Virus record (IMG/VR): IMGVR_UViG_3300036845_000169
Span: 1-30,343 of that record
Source: a virus
Strand: one strand, 5' to 3'
Length of the DNA: 30,343 nt
How positions within the stretch are numbered: position 1 is the first letter of the stretch; each line of letters starts with the position of its first letter. Shown one piece after another: positions 1 through 5,597 of this stretch. Under the pieces are notes generated by a model that was not told the origin of the DNA, made no database searches, and saw nothing but the letters and a program-made list of their open reading frames with translations. Both the position numbers and the translations under genes were made by a program.

Positions 1-1044
1 TATATGAGGAAGTTTCATATAAACACCGTCTGGATCTTCGACTGCGCCGCCAGCATTGAACGGATCGTACTCAATAGTCAGCTTTTTAGCCTCATTCAGC
101 TCAGCAAACTTCGATCCTGCGTGAGCACCGACGCCAATCGAGTCATAGGTGATCGAGGCGCCCTTGATCATCGCATAATTATACACTTTCGTGCTGCTCT
201 TCAGCAACTGATCCTCCAGCCCTTCGAAGTCTTCAGCATATTTCACGATATTTCCATGCGCTTCAACGAGCGCGTTCAAGTCCAACCCGTCATCGGCAAT
301 GTCGTATCCCACTCTATGCGGCCCTTCAGCGACCCATTTGCCGCCGCCAATCTTCTTGTGAGCGTCAATCGCAGAGAGAATGTACTCCAAAGAGATAACT
401 GACTTGTCTGCACCAGTCTTCGGGACGCCGCCATAGATGTGTTCTGCGCCTTTTGGATCTCGTTTGTAGTGATCTTTAATGACCTTCAGCATCGTCTTGG
501 ACAAAAATGGGTTGTTGTCCCAGTTGATCTGCATGTTAAGACAGTCTTCAGGCTTGTTCACTACGAAATACTGATACGCAAAGTCCATAATGTCATCTGG
601 GTTCCAAATCAGCCAGATTTCACTGTCCTCTTTACGGATGGTAGGCTCCAGAACTTCCCATTGATCTGGAGTCAGATAGTGCGCTTCTTCAAGCCACAAC
701 ACGTCTATGTCCTCGGTTGACTTGATTTCTTTCAGATTCCGGGCGATTCCATAGAACATAAACTCGCTGCCGGTCTCTTTATGTTCGATATAGGTGTTCG
801 CAATCTTGAATTCTGAGACGAATTCAGAGTTTTGAATCTTCTGCTTAATCAAAACATAGACTGATTCTTCAATACGGTTCTGGAATTGCCGCGCACATAA
901 GAAGCGCAGTGAGTAATTTGCCGCGAGATGTACTGCGTGTCCAGCTGCATCGTGTGATTTGCTTGATGCCCGGCCACCGAACAGGTTCTTGATTCGGCTG
1001 GGTGTACACCAGTATTCTCTCAGATATGGATTCAGCTGGTACAT
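1..1044 (-). CDS. terL: Terminase large subunit, N-terminal part (runs off the left edge)
   Basis: This is the packaging motor ATPase/nuclease that translocates DNA into the prohead. 348 codons are present and the C-terminus lies outside the window. Reading the minus strand, a Walker A-like GGRASSKS lies at residues 23-30, a Walker B VLWLEEA at about 115-121, a coupling-motif-like IWNPDD near 147-152, and the nuclease-domain opening GYDIADDG at about 246-253, where D248 is a likely metal ligand. The order matches PBSX/Terminase_3-type large terminases. ATG at 1044 is chosen because Walker A then falls at the usual distance from the N-terminus. No good Shine-Dalgarno is visible, and the frame stays open upstream for about 25 codons without an ATG, GTG or TTG. 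A TATAAT on the same strand at 1108-1103 probably drives it. Confidence 0.93.
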   Translation of the reverse strand, partial: MYQLNPYLREYWCTPSRIKNLFGGRASSKSHDAAGHAVHLAANYSLRFLCARQFQNRIEESVYVLIKQKIQNSEFVSEFKIANTYIEHKETGSEFMFYGIARNLKEIKSTEDIDVLWLEEAHYLTPDQWEVLEPTIRKEDSEIWLIWNPDDIMDFAYQYFVVNKPEDCLNMQINWDNNPFLSKTMLKVIKDHYKRDPKGAEHIYGGVPKTGADKSVISLEYILSAIDAHKKIGGGKWVAEGPHRVGYDIADDGLDLNALVEAHGNIVKYAEDFEGLEDQLLKSSTKVYNYAMIKGASITYDSIGVGAHAGSKFAELNEAKKLTIEYDPFNAGGAVEDPDGVYMKLPHI

Positions 1045-1102
1045 TTGACGGTGTGCAGCCGTGATTTTTGAAATGGGGCTTGTTAATTTGGCGCTGCACT
1101 CG

Positions 1103-1108
1103 ATTATA
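1103..1108 (-). promoter_or_regulatory. Putative -10 box of the terL promoter
   Basis: A perfect TATAAT lies on the minus strand, 59 bases upstream of the terL ATG. No TTGACA-like -35 is seen at 16-18 bp spacing, as for most promoters in this window. The rest of 1109-1244 holds no gene that I can support. Confidence 0.45.
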
Positions 1109-1259
1109 GCGTGGGATTACATTTTAGTCTAGGTGCTCTGTCCTTTTGTATTTAATTAGGGTCGGATCATTAAAACACGTGGACTAGACTATCTCGGCAG
1201 CGTTGCGGCCTGTGTGAAAGTAAACGAACGCTTACTTAAATGTGATTCGAAAGGGGAAC

Positions 1260-1300
1260 GTAATAAAAGAAAAGTCTATAGGGGAAAACCCCTATAGACT
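1260..1300 (-). terminator. Rho-independent terminator after the Ala/Glu-rich gene; left palindrome
   Basis: A 12-bp perfect stem (AGTCTATAGGGG at 1273-1284 with its complement at 1289-1300) closes an AAAA loop. On the minus strand it is followed by TTTTCTTTTATTA, the form of an intrinsic terminator for the 1889-1311 gene. The same palindrome recurs at 2039-2066 on the other side of the gene. Confidence 0.75.
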
Positions 1301-1310
1301 TCGGCGAACC

Positions 1311-1889
1311 TTACTCGGCGGTTACGATATCGAAACGAAAGGTAGTTCCTTCCTCGTTAACGAGCGTAAGCGTCCCTTTCTCCTTAAGTTCGAGGCGGTT
1401 CTTAGTAAATTTTCCCGCGCCGCCCGGTTTTCCGTTTTCGTCGAAAGCTTTCGGAAAGGAATCGTATCCGATAGGCGCGGCGCCGTTAACCGATAGGATA
1501 ACGCTATCGCGCTTAAGGCGAGCGGCGCGCGTCGCGGCGACTAGCCAAGAAGCTTTTACCCCTTCCGAGTTAGACTTACGTTCCGCTTTCGGCGCGTTCG
1601 AAGCGGCGAGGAACGCCTTAGCGAGTTCCGGGTTAGTCGTAAGACTAGCCACGAAAGCGGCGAGAACGACGCTTTCGGATTCCGGCGCGGCTTCTACGGC
1701 TTCCGGCGCGGCTTCTACGGCTTCCGGCGCGGCTTCGAAGTCCGACGCCTTAGGGAACGGGAAAGCGGCGAGCGGCGCGGCTTCTACGGCTTCCGGCGCG
1801 GCTTCTACGATAGCGAGAACGGGTTCTACCGGCGCGGCTTCTACGTTAGCGCGAACGGTACGGCGGGAATTACGGAGAGCGTTAGCCAT
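1311..1889 (-). CDS. Ala/Glu/Pro-rich protein of unknown function encoded without TG/CA
   Basis: 192 residues; the family is not recognised. The start is ATG 1889 with an AGGAG 8 nt upstream. The N-terminus is basic (residues 2-14), followed by a low-complexity region with repeated EAAPEAV units (about 15-70), then a predicted globular C-terminal part (about 75-192) that ends in short beta-like stretches (LELKEKGTLTLVNEEGTTF). There is no His, Gln, Cys or internal Met and only one Trp, because codons CAN, TGN and ATG would all create a TG or CA step. Codon boundaries obey the same rule: Ala before a G-initial codon is GCC or GCG, not GCT. It is followed by a strong terminator. It could be a virion-associated or DNA-binding protein, but the sequence alone does not say. 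Confidence 0.75.
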   Translation of the reverse strand: MANALRNSRRTVRANVEAAPVEPVLAIVEAAPEAVEAAPLAAFPFPKASDFEAAPEAVEAAPEAVEAAPESESVVLAAFVASLTTNPELAKAFLAASNAPKAERKSNSEGVKASWLVAATRAARLKRDSVILSVNGAAPIGYDSFPKAFDENGKPGGAGKFTKNRLELKEKGTLTLVNEEGTTFRFDIVTAE

Positions 1890-2038
1890 TTTTAAAACTC
1901 CTATTTCTATAAAAACGCTATAGGGGGAAACCCCGACTAGCGCGTTAGGCGTCGGGAGAAACCCGACTACTACCTAACTAACCCTACTTACTACTTACTA
2001 CCTAACCTAAGACTCTATTCTATAGGAACGAACGGGCG

Positions 2039-2066
2039 AATCTATAGGGAGAAACCCCTATAGACG
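2039..2066. repeat. Right copy of the CTATAGGG palindrome
   Basis: This 28-nt palindrome (stem TCTATAGGG at 2041-2049 pairing with 2056-2064) matches the one at 1273-1300 at 24 of 28 positions. The two bracket the 1311-1889 gene and its leader, giving a module of about 0.8 kb. Related CTATAGG words occur at 1917, 2019 and 2112, and a short hairpin GTCGGG/CCCGAC lies at 1951-1967. Confidence 0.8.
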
Positions 2067-2190
2067 AAACTCGGAAAGCGTAGTATAAACGCGCGCCTAC
2101 GCGCGGTCGTACTATAGGGGATCGTTCGATATCGAATCGTTCGGAGTCCGATCGTTCTAGGATCGTTCGATATCGAACGATAAACTGAGG

Positions 2191-2400
2191 AATGATTCGA
2201 CATCGAACGATCTGATGAGGAATGATTCGACATCGAATGATCTGATGAGGAATGATTCGACATCGAATGATCTGATGAGGAATGATTCGACATCGAATGA
2301 TCTGATGTCGAATGATCTGATGTCGAATGATCTGATGTCGAATGATCTGATGTCGAATGATCTGATGTCGAATGATCTGATGTCGAATGATCTGATGTCG
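2191..2400. repeat. Tandem repeat array, 30-bp then 15-bp units
   Basis: From 2191 to 2310, 30-bp units are built from two 15-bp halves, AATGATTCGACATCG and AATGATCTGATGAGG. From 2296 to 2400 there are seven perfect head-to-tail copies of AATGATCTGATGTCG. There are no spacers. The TTCGACATCGAA core is nearly palindromic and is related to TTCGATATCGAA at 2126 and 2166 in the neighbouring block. Because the period is a multiple of three and lacks stops, several frames on both strands stay open, but none has a convincing start. It may serve as an iteron array, packaging site or recombination substrate. Confidence 0.95.
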
Positions 2401-2705
2401 AACAGTCTGTGCCTGTGTCTGTGTGTCGTGGTGTCGTGGTGTCTGGTGTTAATGTGTCGGTGTCCGGCATGTTGACTGTGTCTGTGATGACTGTGCTGTG
2501 TGTCCGTCACCATCAGTGTCGCGGCATGGTGCCTATGTCTGTGTGGCAATGACCGACAGCCATGTGTCCGGCATCAGCAGCACAGACATATTGTCGGACA
2601 CGGCTGTGAGGCGGCTGGCGCGACATTGGGATGAAGAACACACACAGCATCAGCAACACAGGCATAGTGGCGGACACAGCGGCTGTCGGACACAGCAACA
2701 TCAGG
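2401..2705. other. TG/CA-saturated low-complexity tract
   Basis: No gene is supported here. The left half is rich in TGTG words and the right half in CACA words, so the strand asymmetry flips at about 2570. In both 2401-2460 and 2641-2700 I count 16-17 TG or CA steps per 60 bases, about twice chance. TGTCCG/CGGACA and TGTCGGACA words recur (2461, 2502, 2566, 2593, 2671, 2685) and reappear at 4300-4530. Confidence 0.8.
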
Positions 2706-2880
2706 GATTTGAAAGATTTGAATATTTGAAGGATTTGAATATTTGAAGATTTGAACATGTATTATTTGAATATTTGAGGATTTGAATATTTGAGGATTTG
2801 AATATTTGAAGATTTGAATATTTGATTATTTGAAGATTTGAACTTTTGAAGATTTGAACTTTTGAAGATTTGAAGATTTG
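2706..2880. repeat. AT-rich array of ATTTGAA-type units
   Basis: About twenty head-to-tail copies of short units of the form ATTTGAA, ATTTGAAG, ATTTGAATA and CTTTTGAAG, all in one orientation, fill this stretch. A second, more degenerate array in the same orientation lies at 4387-4478. It appears non-coding. It is a candidate for unwinding at an origin or for a structural role. Confidence 0.9.
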
Positions 2881-2937
2881 AGATTTCATAGTGTCGAACA
2901 CGCAGAAATACTTATTTACTTTTTAAGGGATTTCACT

Positions 2938-2967
2938 TATACTATATTTTTCGGCGGTACTCGCCGA
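2938..2967 (+). promoter_or_regulatory. Promoter -10 with 5'-terminal hairpin
   Basis: TATACT at 2938-2943 is followed by the stem TCGGCG (2951-2956) and CGCCGA (2962-2967). If the last T of the -10 is at -7, the transcript begins at about 2950, so this hairpin would sit at the very 5' end of the mRNA. Confidence 0.5.
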
Positions 2968-2992
2968 GTTGATAGAAATGGAGAGAATGGAA

Positions 2993-3319
2993 ATGGAAGC
3001 GAAACAGTTTTCACCGGCGGAAAAAGATGCGATCATGGCGAAGGTTGCCGCGGATTTGACTAGCGAAGCGGGCATCGATGCGCTCGTAGCGTATTATGAG
3101 TCGAATAAGTCGGTGTTTAAAGATTGGACCGATGAAGAGTTCAAAGAATATATGCGCGATTACGGCTTTATGGTAGTCGTGGGGGATGTATTCAATAAAT
3201 ACGAGAATGATCCCGGCGAGTTCTTCCACAATGACGAGATTATGTCTCGTTTCAATAAGATGCTCGATGCCGCCTTTGCGGCGGTGTATCCGAAGTTCCT
3301 CGTGAAGATCGGTAAGTGA
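2993..3319 (+). CDS. Conserved phage protein, paralogue of the 13943 gene
   Basis: 108 residues, helical and acidic, function unknown. It is clearly paralogous to the product of 13943-14263. Both begin with an FSxAxK-like motif (AKQFSPAEK and ESRFSQADK), have a central GDVFNKYENDPGEFF-type segment, and end PKFLVKI or PKFMRKI. That alignment and a GGAG at 2980-2983 favour ATG 2993 over upstream in-frame TTG/ATG codons at 2969, 2978 and 2987. It is the first gene of a four-gene plus-strand group sitting between the two terminase-associated minus genes. Confidence 0.85.
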   Translation: MEAKQFSPAEKDAIMAKVAADLTSEAGIDALVAYYESNKSVFKDWTDEEFKEYMRDYGFMVVVGDVFNKYENDPGEFFHNDEIMSRFNKMLDAAFAAVYPKFLVKIGK

Positions 3320-3325
3320 TCTGAT

Positions 3326-3345
3326 GCGCCGCCTTCGGGCGGTGC
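3326..3345 (+). other. Intergenic RNA hairpin with a UUCG tetraloop
   Basis: GCGCCGCC and GGCGGTGC form an 8-bp stem (one G-U) closed by a C(UUCG)G tetraloop just after the stop at 3319. No T-run follows, so it may protect or separate mRNA segments and is probably not an efficient terminator. Confidence 0.6.
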
Positions 3346-3370
3346 TTACCCTAATGATAGGAGAGCAGCA

Positions 3371-3655
3371 ATGAATTATCTTAAACATCCAGTTCACGCT
3401 TCATGGACCGCCCATTCCGCCCAAGTGAAGGAAATGATGGGTCTAGATCATAAAGCCCATTGGCCGGCTGAAGGAATGCCGCCGCGCCAGATTCAAGGTT
3501 TTGTGATTTGGGTCAATCCTCTCGAAGGTGACGCGCCGCGCAATGGCGCCGGCCGTGTATCCCGCCGCGCAAAGCATCGAGTCATGGCTCGGTGTCTCGT
3601 TTGCGGTAAGGAAATGAGCGCCGGTCGTACCGCACAACATAAGTGCGTCTCGTAA
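3371..3655 (+). CDS. Small protein with C-terminal CxxC zinc finger
   Basis: 94 residues, starting at ATG 3371 behind ATAGGAGAG. The C-terminus carries CLVCGKEM...HKC (C-x2-C-x12-H-x-C), a compact zinc-knuckle arrangement. The same design, CAFCGKRF...HWNSC, occurs in the 49-residue product of 12193-12342, so this phage has at least two related mini zinc fingers. The N-terminal two thirds resembles nothing I recognise. A nucleic-acid or protein-binding role is an inference from the finger alone. Confidence 0.8.
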   Translation: MNYLKHPVHASWTAHSAQVKEMMGLDHKAHWPAEGMPPRQIQGFVIWVNPLEGDAPRNGAGRVSRRAKHRVMARCLVCGKEMSAGRTAQHKCVS

Positions 3656-3668
3656 AAATTTCCCCGTT

Positions 3669-3702
3669 CGCCCGAAACTCACTTATAATAGAGTTTCGGG
3701 CG
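3669..3702 (+). promoter_or_regulatory. TATAAT in the loop of a 12-bp perfect inverted repeat
   Basis: CGCCCGAAACTC (3669-3680) and GAGTTTCGGGCG (3691-3702) are exact reverse complements around ACTTATAATA, so the -10 box (3684-3689) lies in the centre. On read-through RNA this would be a strong hairpin; as DNA it looks like a dyad operator overlapping the -10. It precedes the 3735 gene. Confidence 0.7.
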
Positions 3703-3734
3703 CTCCCGCCCGGTTCAACAGAATGAGGTATAGA

Positions 3735-3905
3735 ATGGATCAGAATGTATTTATCATCATGGCTGTCGGTCGCGGCGGGAAACACCGTCGGTATCACAAC
3801 GAGCATTTCGCGACACTGGGCGATGCGCTCGATTGGATCGACGACAATGAAGAAGAAGCAGACATCGACAATGTCGAACTCTATGTCGCAGAGGTGAGCA
3901 AGTGA
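3735..3905 (+). CDS. Small acidic phage protein
   Basis: 56 residues with no recognised family. ATG 3735 is preceded by TGAGG at 3724-3728, which favours it over ATG 3723. The layout is a hydrophobic beta-like start (VFIIMAV), a basic turn, then LGDALDWIDDN. The product of 4078-4257 has the same plan (FVYIVMGV then DAEAWIMNN), so the two are probably diverged duplicates. Its stop overlaps the GTG of the next gene. Confidence 0.7.
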   Translation: MDQNVFIIMAVGRGGKHRRYHNEHFATLGDALDWIDDNEEEADIDNVELYVAEVSK

Positions 3906-4081
3906 GAACACTAACGATGGCCTATATCAAAGGCCGCAAAGCGTTTCATGCGGAGACATTCGACAACATGCCCGTGTGCGAATATGAAGATGACTTCAGG
4001 CGCAATGAATTTCATGCAGGGTATGAAGAAGCGTTTCATGAGAACATGAAGGCAAACGAACACTGGGCGGAGCAGCAATGA
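3902..4081 (+). CDS. Small protein with an RMF-like residue pattern
   Basis: 59 residues from GTG 3902 (GTGA overlap with the previous stop) or 54 from ATG 3917. It contains IKGRKAF, a central NMPV, and HAGYEEAF. The spacing of G/A, P and GYxxA loosely recalls ribosome modulation factor and related phage mini-proteins, but the match is weak. It ends in ATGA overlap with the next gene, showing translational coupling. Confidence 0.65.
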   Translation: MRTLTMAYIKGRKAFHAETFDNMPVCEYEDDFRRNEFHAGYEEAFHENMKANEHWAEQQ

Positions 4082-4257
4082 GCTACGGTGATTTCGTCTA
4101 CATCGTCATGGGCGTTGTTGAAACGGGTGAACATTTCAGGATGTGCGATCGACAGTTCTACTTTGGTTCAGATGCGGAGGCCTGGATCATGAACAACGAG
4201 GATCAGTTTCCTGAGAGCCAATTGTACGTTGAAGTGCGCGATATGGTCGCTGACTAA
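4078..4257 (+). CDS. Small acidic phage protein, probable duplicate of the 3735 product
   Basis: 59 residues starting at ATG 4078, overlapping the previous TGA by ATGA. Function unknown. It shares with the 3735 gene the hydrophobic N-terminal strand, the central aromatic/basic section and an Asp-Ala-x-x-Trp-Ile helix. It is the last gene before a likely terminator at 4270. Confidence 0.68.
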   Translation: MSYGDFVYIVMGVVETGEHFRMCDRQFYFGSDAEAWIMNNEDQFPESQLYVEVRDMVAD

Positions 4258-4269
4258 CTGAGCGACTGA

Positions 4270-4297
4270 TGACGTTCCCGTGCGGGGGCGTCATATT
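4270..4297 (+). terminator. Probable intrinsic terminator
   Basis: TGACG..CCC and GGG..CGTCA form a stem around GTGC (4270-4293), followed by TATTT. It closes the 2993-4257 plus-strand group and separates it from the converging minus-strand genes. Confidence 0.55.
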
Positions 4298-4386
4298 TCA
4301 CGTGTCCGACACAGCTGGACATTGCTATGAGCGACATGCGTAACCAAAGTGTCCAAATCGTATTGAAGCTCATAATGTATCTCCCA

Positions 4387-4478
4387 AATTTGAACTTTTG
4401 AAGATTTGAACTTTTTGACTTTTGAACTTTTGGTTTTTTGAATTTTGAATTATTTGACTTTTCAGTTATTTGAGTTTG
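4387..4478. repeat. Second TTTGAA-type array
   Basis: Degenerate copies of ATTTGAA, CTTTTGAA and TTTTTGA run head to tail in the same orientation as the array at 2706-2880. Flanking sequence again contains TGTCCGACA and TGTCGGACA words (4303, 4481). The right end overlaps the last codons of the minus-strand gene 4462-4665. Confidence 0.8.
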
Positions 4479-4665
4479 CGTGTCGGACAAATTTCAGATT
4501 TGATGGTCGTAACCACTCGCCGCAAAGTGTCCGTTTATGAACGACAAATATAATCTGATTATTTGAGTTTGAGTAGTCAACCGTTATGACTTCGCATGGT
4601 CCGTCATCCAGTGTACCTGGGTAGATACACTGGACAATATCACCCTTCCTGAGTCGATGGTTCAT
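4462..4665 (-). CDS. Small beta-rich protein downstream of the probable small terminase
   Basis: 67 residues from ATG 4665, with GAGGA just upstream. It overlaps the end of the 5128-4640 gene by 26 bp, so it is probably co-translated. The sequence KGDIVQCIYPGTLDDGPCEVITVDYSN..IIFVV looks like a small SH3-like or KOW-like barrel (two hydrophobic strands around a Gly/Pro turn). Function unknown. Its final codons run into the TTTGAA-type array. Confidence 0.65.
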   Translation of the reverse strand: MNHRLRKGDIVQCIYPGTLDDGPCEVITVDYSNSNNQIIFVVHKRTLCGEWLRPSNLKFVRHANSNN

Positions 4666-5128
4666 CGTCCTCATCCAATGTTGGCATGATGCCTTCATTC
4701 TTGTAGAAGTCAGACAATGTCCGGCCAGCGCGTGTCTTACCAGCCTCATCCACCACTGTGATGCCGCACAGCAAGTTCAACTCTTTGATGGCGGACAGCC
4801 GCACTGCGTCCTTTGTGAAGATGTCGTGCATCAAAGTAAGCAGCTCATTGAGGGCCACCTTTGTGTTCCACATGTCCGCCACTTTGACTTCGTGTAGACG
4901 CTTTTTGAAACGCTCCTTGTAGTACGGATTGCGCTCCAAAGCCAACACACGTTCTGTGCGGTCATCATCTTCAAAGTTTGCTTTGCCGAAGACATCGCGG
5001 AACATTTTGCCGTCAGGCCGACCCAAGATGCGGCCTTCAACGTACAAATTGATGTAATCTCGGTATCCAATAGCAAACGTGTCTTCCTCAAAGAACTCGG
5101 GTGGGAGCTTTTCTGGGAATGGTTTCAT
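4640..5128 (-). CDS. Probable terminase small subunit
   Basis: 162 residues from ATG 5128. The frame could extend to a TTG at 5164, but that codon overlaps the -10 box, so 5128 is preferred. It is an acidic, helical protein with ALERNPYYKERF, an ALNELLTLMHD helix and a VRLSAIKELNLLCGIT segment, a pattern I associate with phage small terminase-like proteins that bind the packaging site. TerL lies on the same strand about 3.6 kb downstream. The call is inferred from pattern and context; there is no diagnostic motif. The gene is richer in TG/CA than its neighbours. Confidence 0.5.
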   Translation of the reverse strand: MKPFPEKLPPEFFEEDTFAIGYRDYINLYVEGRILGRPDGKMFRDVFGKANFEDDDRTERVLALERNPYYKERFKKRLHEVKVADMWNTKVALNELLTLMHDIFTKDAVRLSAIKELNLLCGITVVDEAGKTRAGRTLSDFYKNEGIMPTLDEDDEPSTQEG

Positions 5129-5163
5129 ATTTGCCACCACAACTTTTGGTTGGTCTTGAGGCA

Positions 5164-5169
5164 ATTATA
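5164..5169 (-). promoter_or_regulatory. Putative -10 box for the small-terminase operon
   Basis: A perfect TATAAT on the minus strand gives a predicted start near 5157 and a leader of about 29 nt before ATG 5128. No good -35 is present at normal spacing. Confidence 0.5.
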
Positions 5170-5597
5170 GCCTGAAACAATGTTGATGGCGACAAGTTTT
5201 TTTGTTGATGATCACATGCCGCAGCACATCCTTTGACCAGTTAGTTCTGGATAGTTTCAGTTAGTTTGTAAACAAGCGAACTAACGCCGCGGAACACCTG
5301 CCCCGTAAGGGTTCTACACGTTTTGGTTAGTTTGGTTAGTTTCTCTCCTTAACTCCACATAGGGAAAAAGATTAGTGTCCGTGAATATGTTCTCTATGTT
5401 TCATGTGAAGTCTATAAGTACTTGTACCTATTTACGGTAAGCAAACCGTAAGAAAAAGTTTTCTAAAAACCCATTTTTCGGTAGCGCGTAAGGGACCAAA
5501 CTCCTAATACTAACGAACCGTGAAAAATCCTTTAAAATCAAGTACTTACAGCGATAGTTCTAACTAACCGGCGATTTTCTAACTAACCATACATAAC
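5170..5597. other. Non-coding region with GTTAGTT repeats in both orientations; candidate origin
   Basis: No gene is seen in these 428 bp. AGTTAGTT or GGTTAGTTT occurs at 5239, 5259, 5325 and 5334; the complement AACTAAC occurs at 5279, 5562 and 5581, with a variant at 5511. There is also a hairpin TTACGGT/ACCGTAA (about 5431-5452) and AT-rich stretches at 5440-5480 and 5520-5545. It lies directly next to the replicative helicase gene and near the primase, the usual setting for an origin. The same repeats could instead be operators. Confidence 0.55.

Larger units (their letters stand above)
1245..2185. other. 941-bp block free of TG and almost free of CA
   Basis: I checked every base across line boundaries. 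TG does not occur in this interval, and CA occurs only at 1546-1547, 1650-1651 and 1887-1888. By chance about 59 of each would be expected at equal base composition. Two of the three CA steps are unavoidable complements of the start ATG and the single Trp TGG codon; the third is one GTG valine codon. The block covers the whole 1311-1889 gene and about 360 bp of non-coding DNA on both sides. Its edges are sharp: TGTG at 1241-1244 on the left and the first repeat at 2186 on the right. All remaining pyrimidine-purine steps are CG or TA. Confidence 0.97.

Noticed and set aside
1917-2064. T7-like late promoters (CTATAGGGAGA)
   Set aside because: Only the initiation part matches; the upstream binding part is absent, no phage RNA polymerase gene is in the window, and palindromic CTATAG is favoured by the restricted dinucleotides.
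1245-2185. RIP-like CpA to TpA mutation as the full cause of the void
   Set aside because: RIP is fungal, and the gene keeps an intact frame with high CG and few TA-containing stop codons; pure C-to-T decay would have made stops. Kept only as an analogy.
2191-2400. CRISPR array
   Set aside because: Repeats are directly adjoining with no spacers, and no cas genes are near.
2042-2475. Long open frames on both strands through the tandem array (SNDLM, TSDH and FDIRS repeats)
   Set aside because: They arise because the 15-bp period has no stop in any of these frames; no ribosome site or unique domain supports translation.
4254-4490. Minus-strand open frame through the TTTGAA array
   Set aside because: It is an artefact of the repeat and has Lys/Ser low complexity and no ribosome site.
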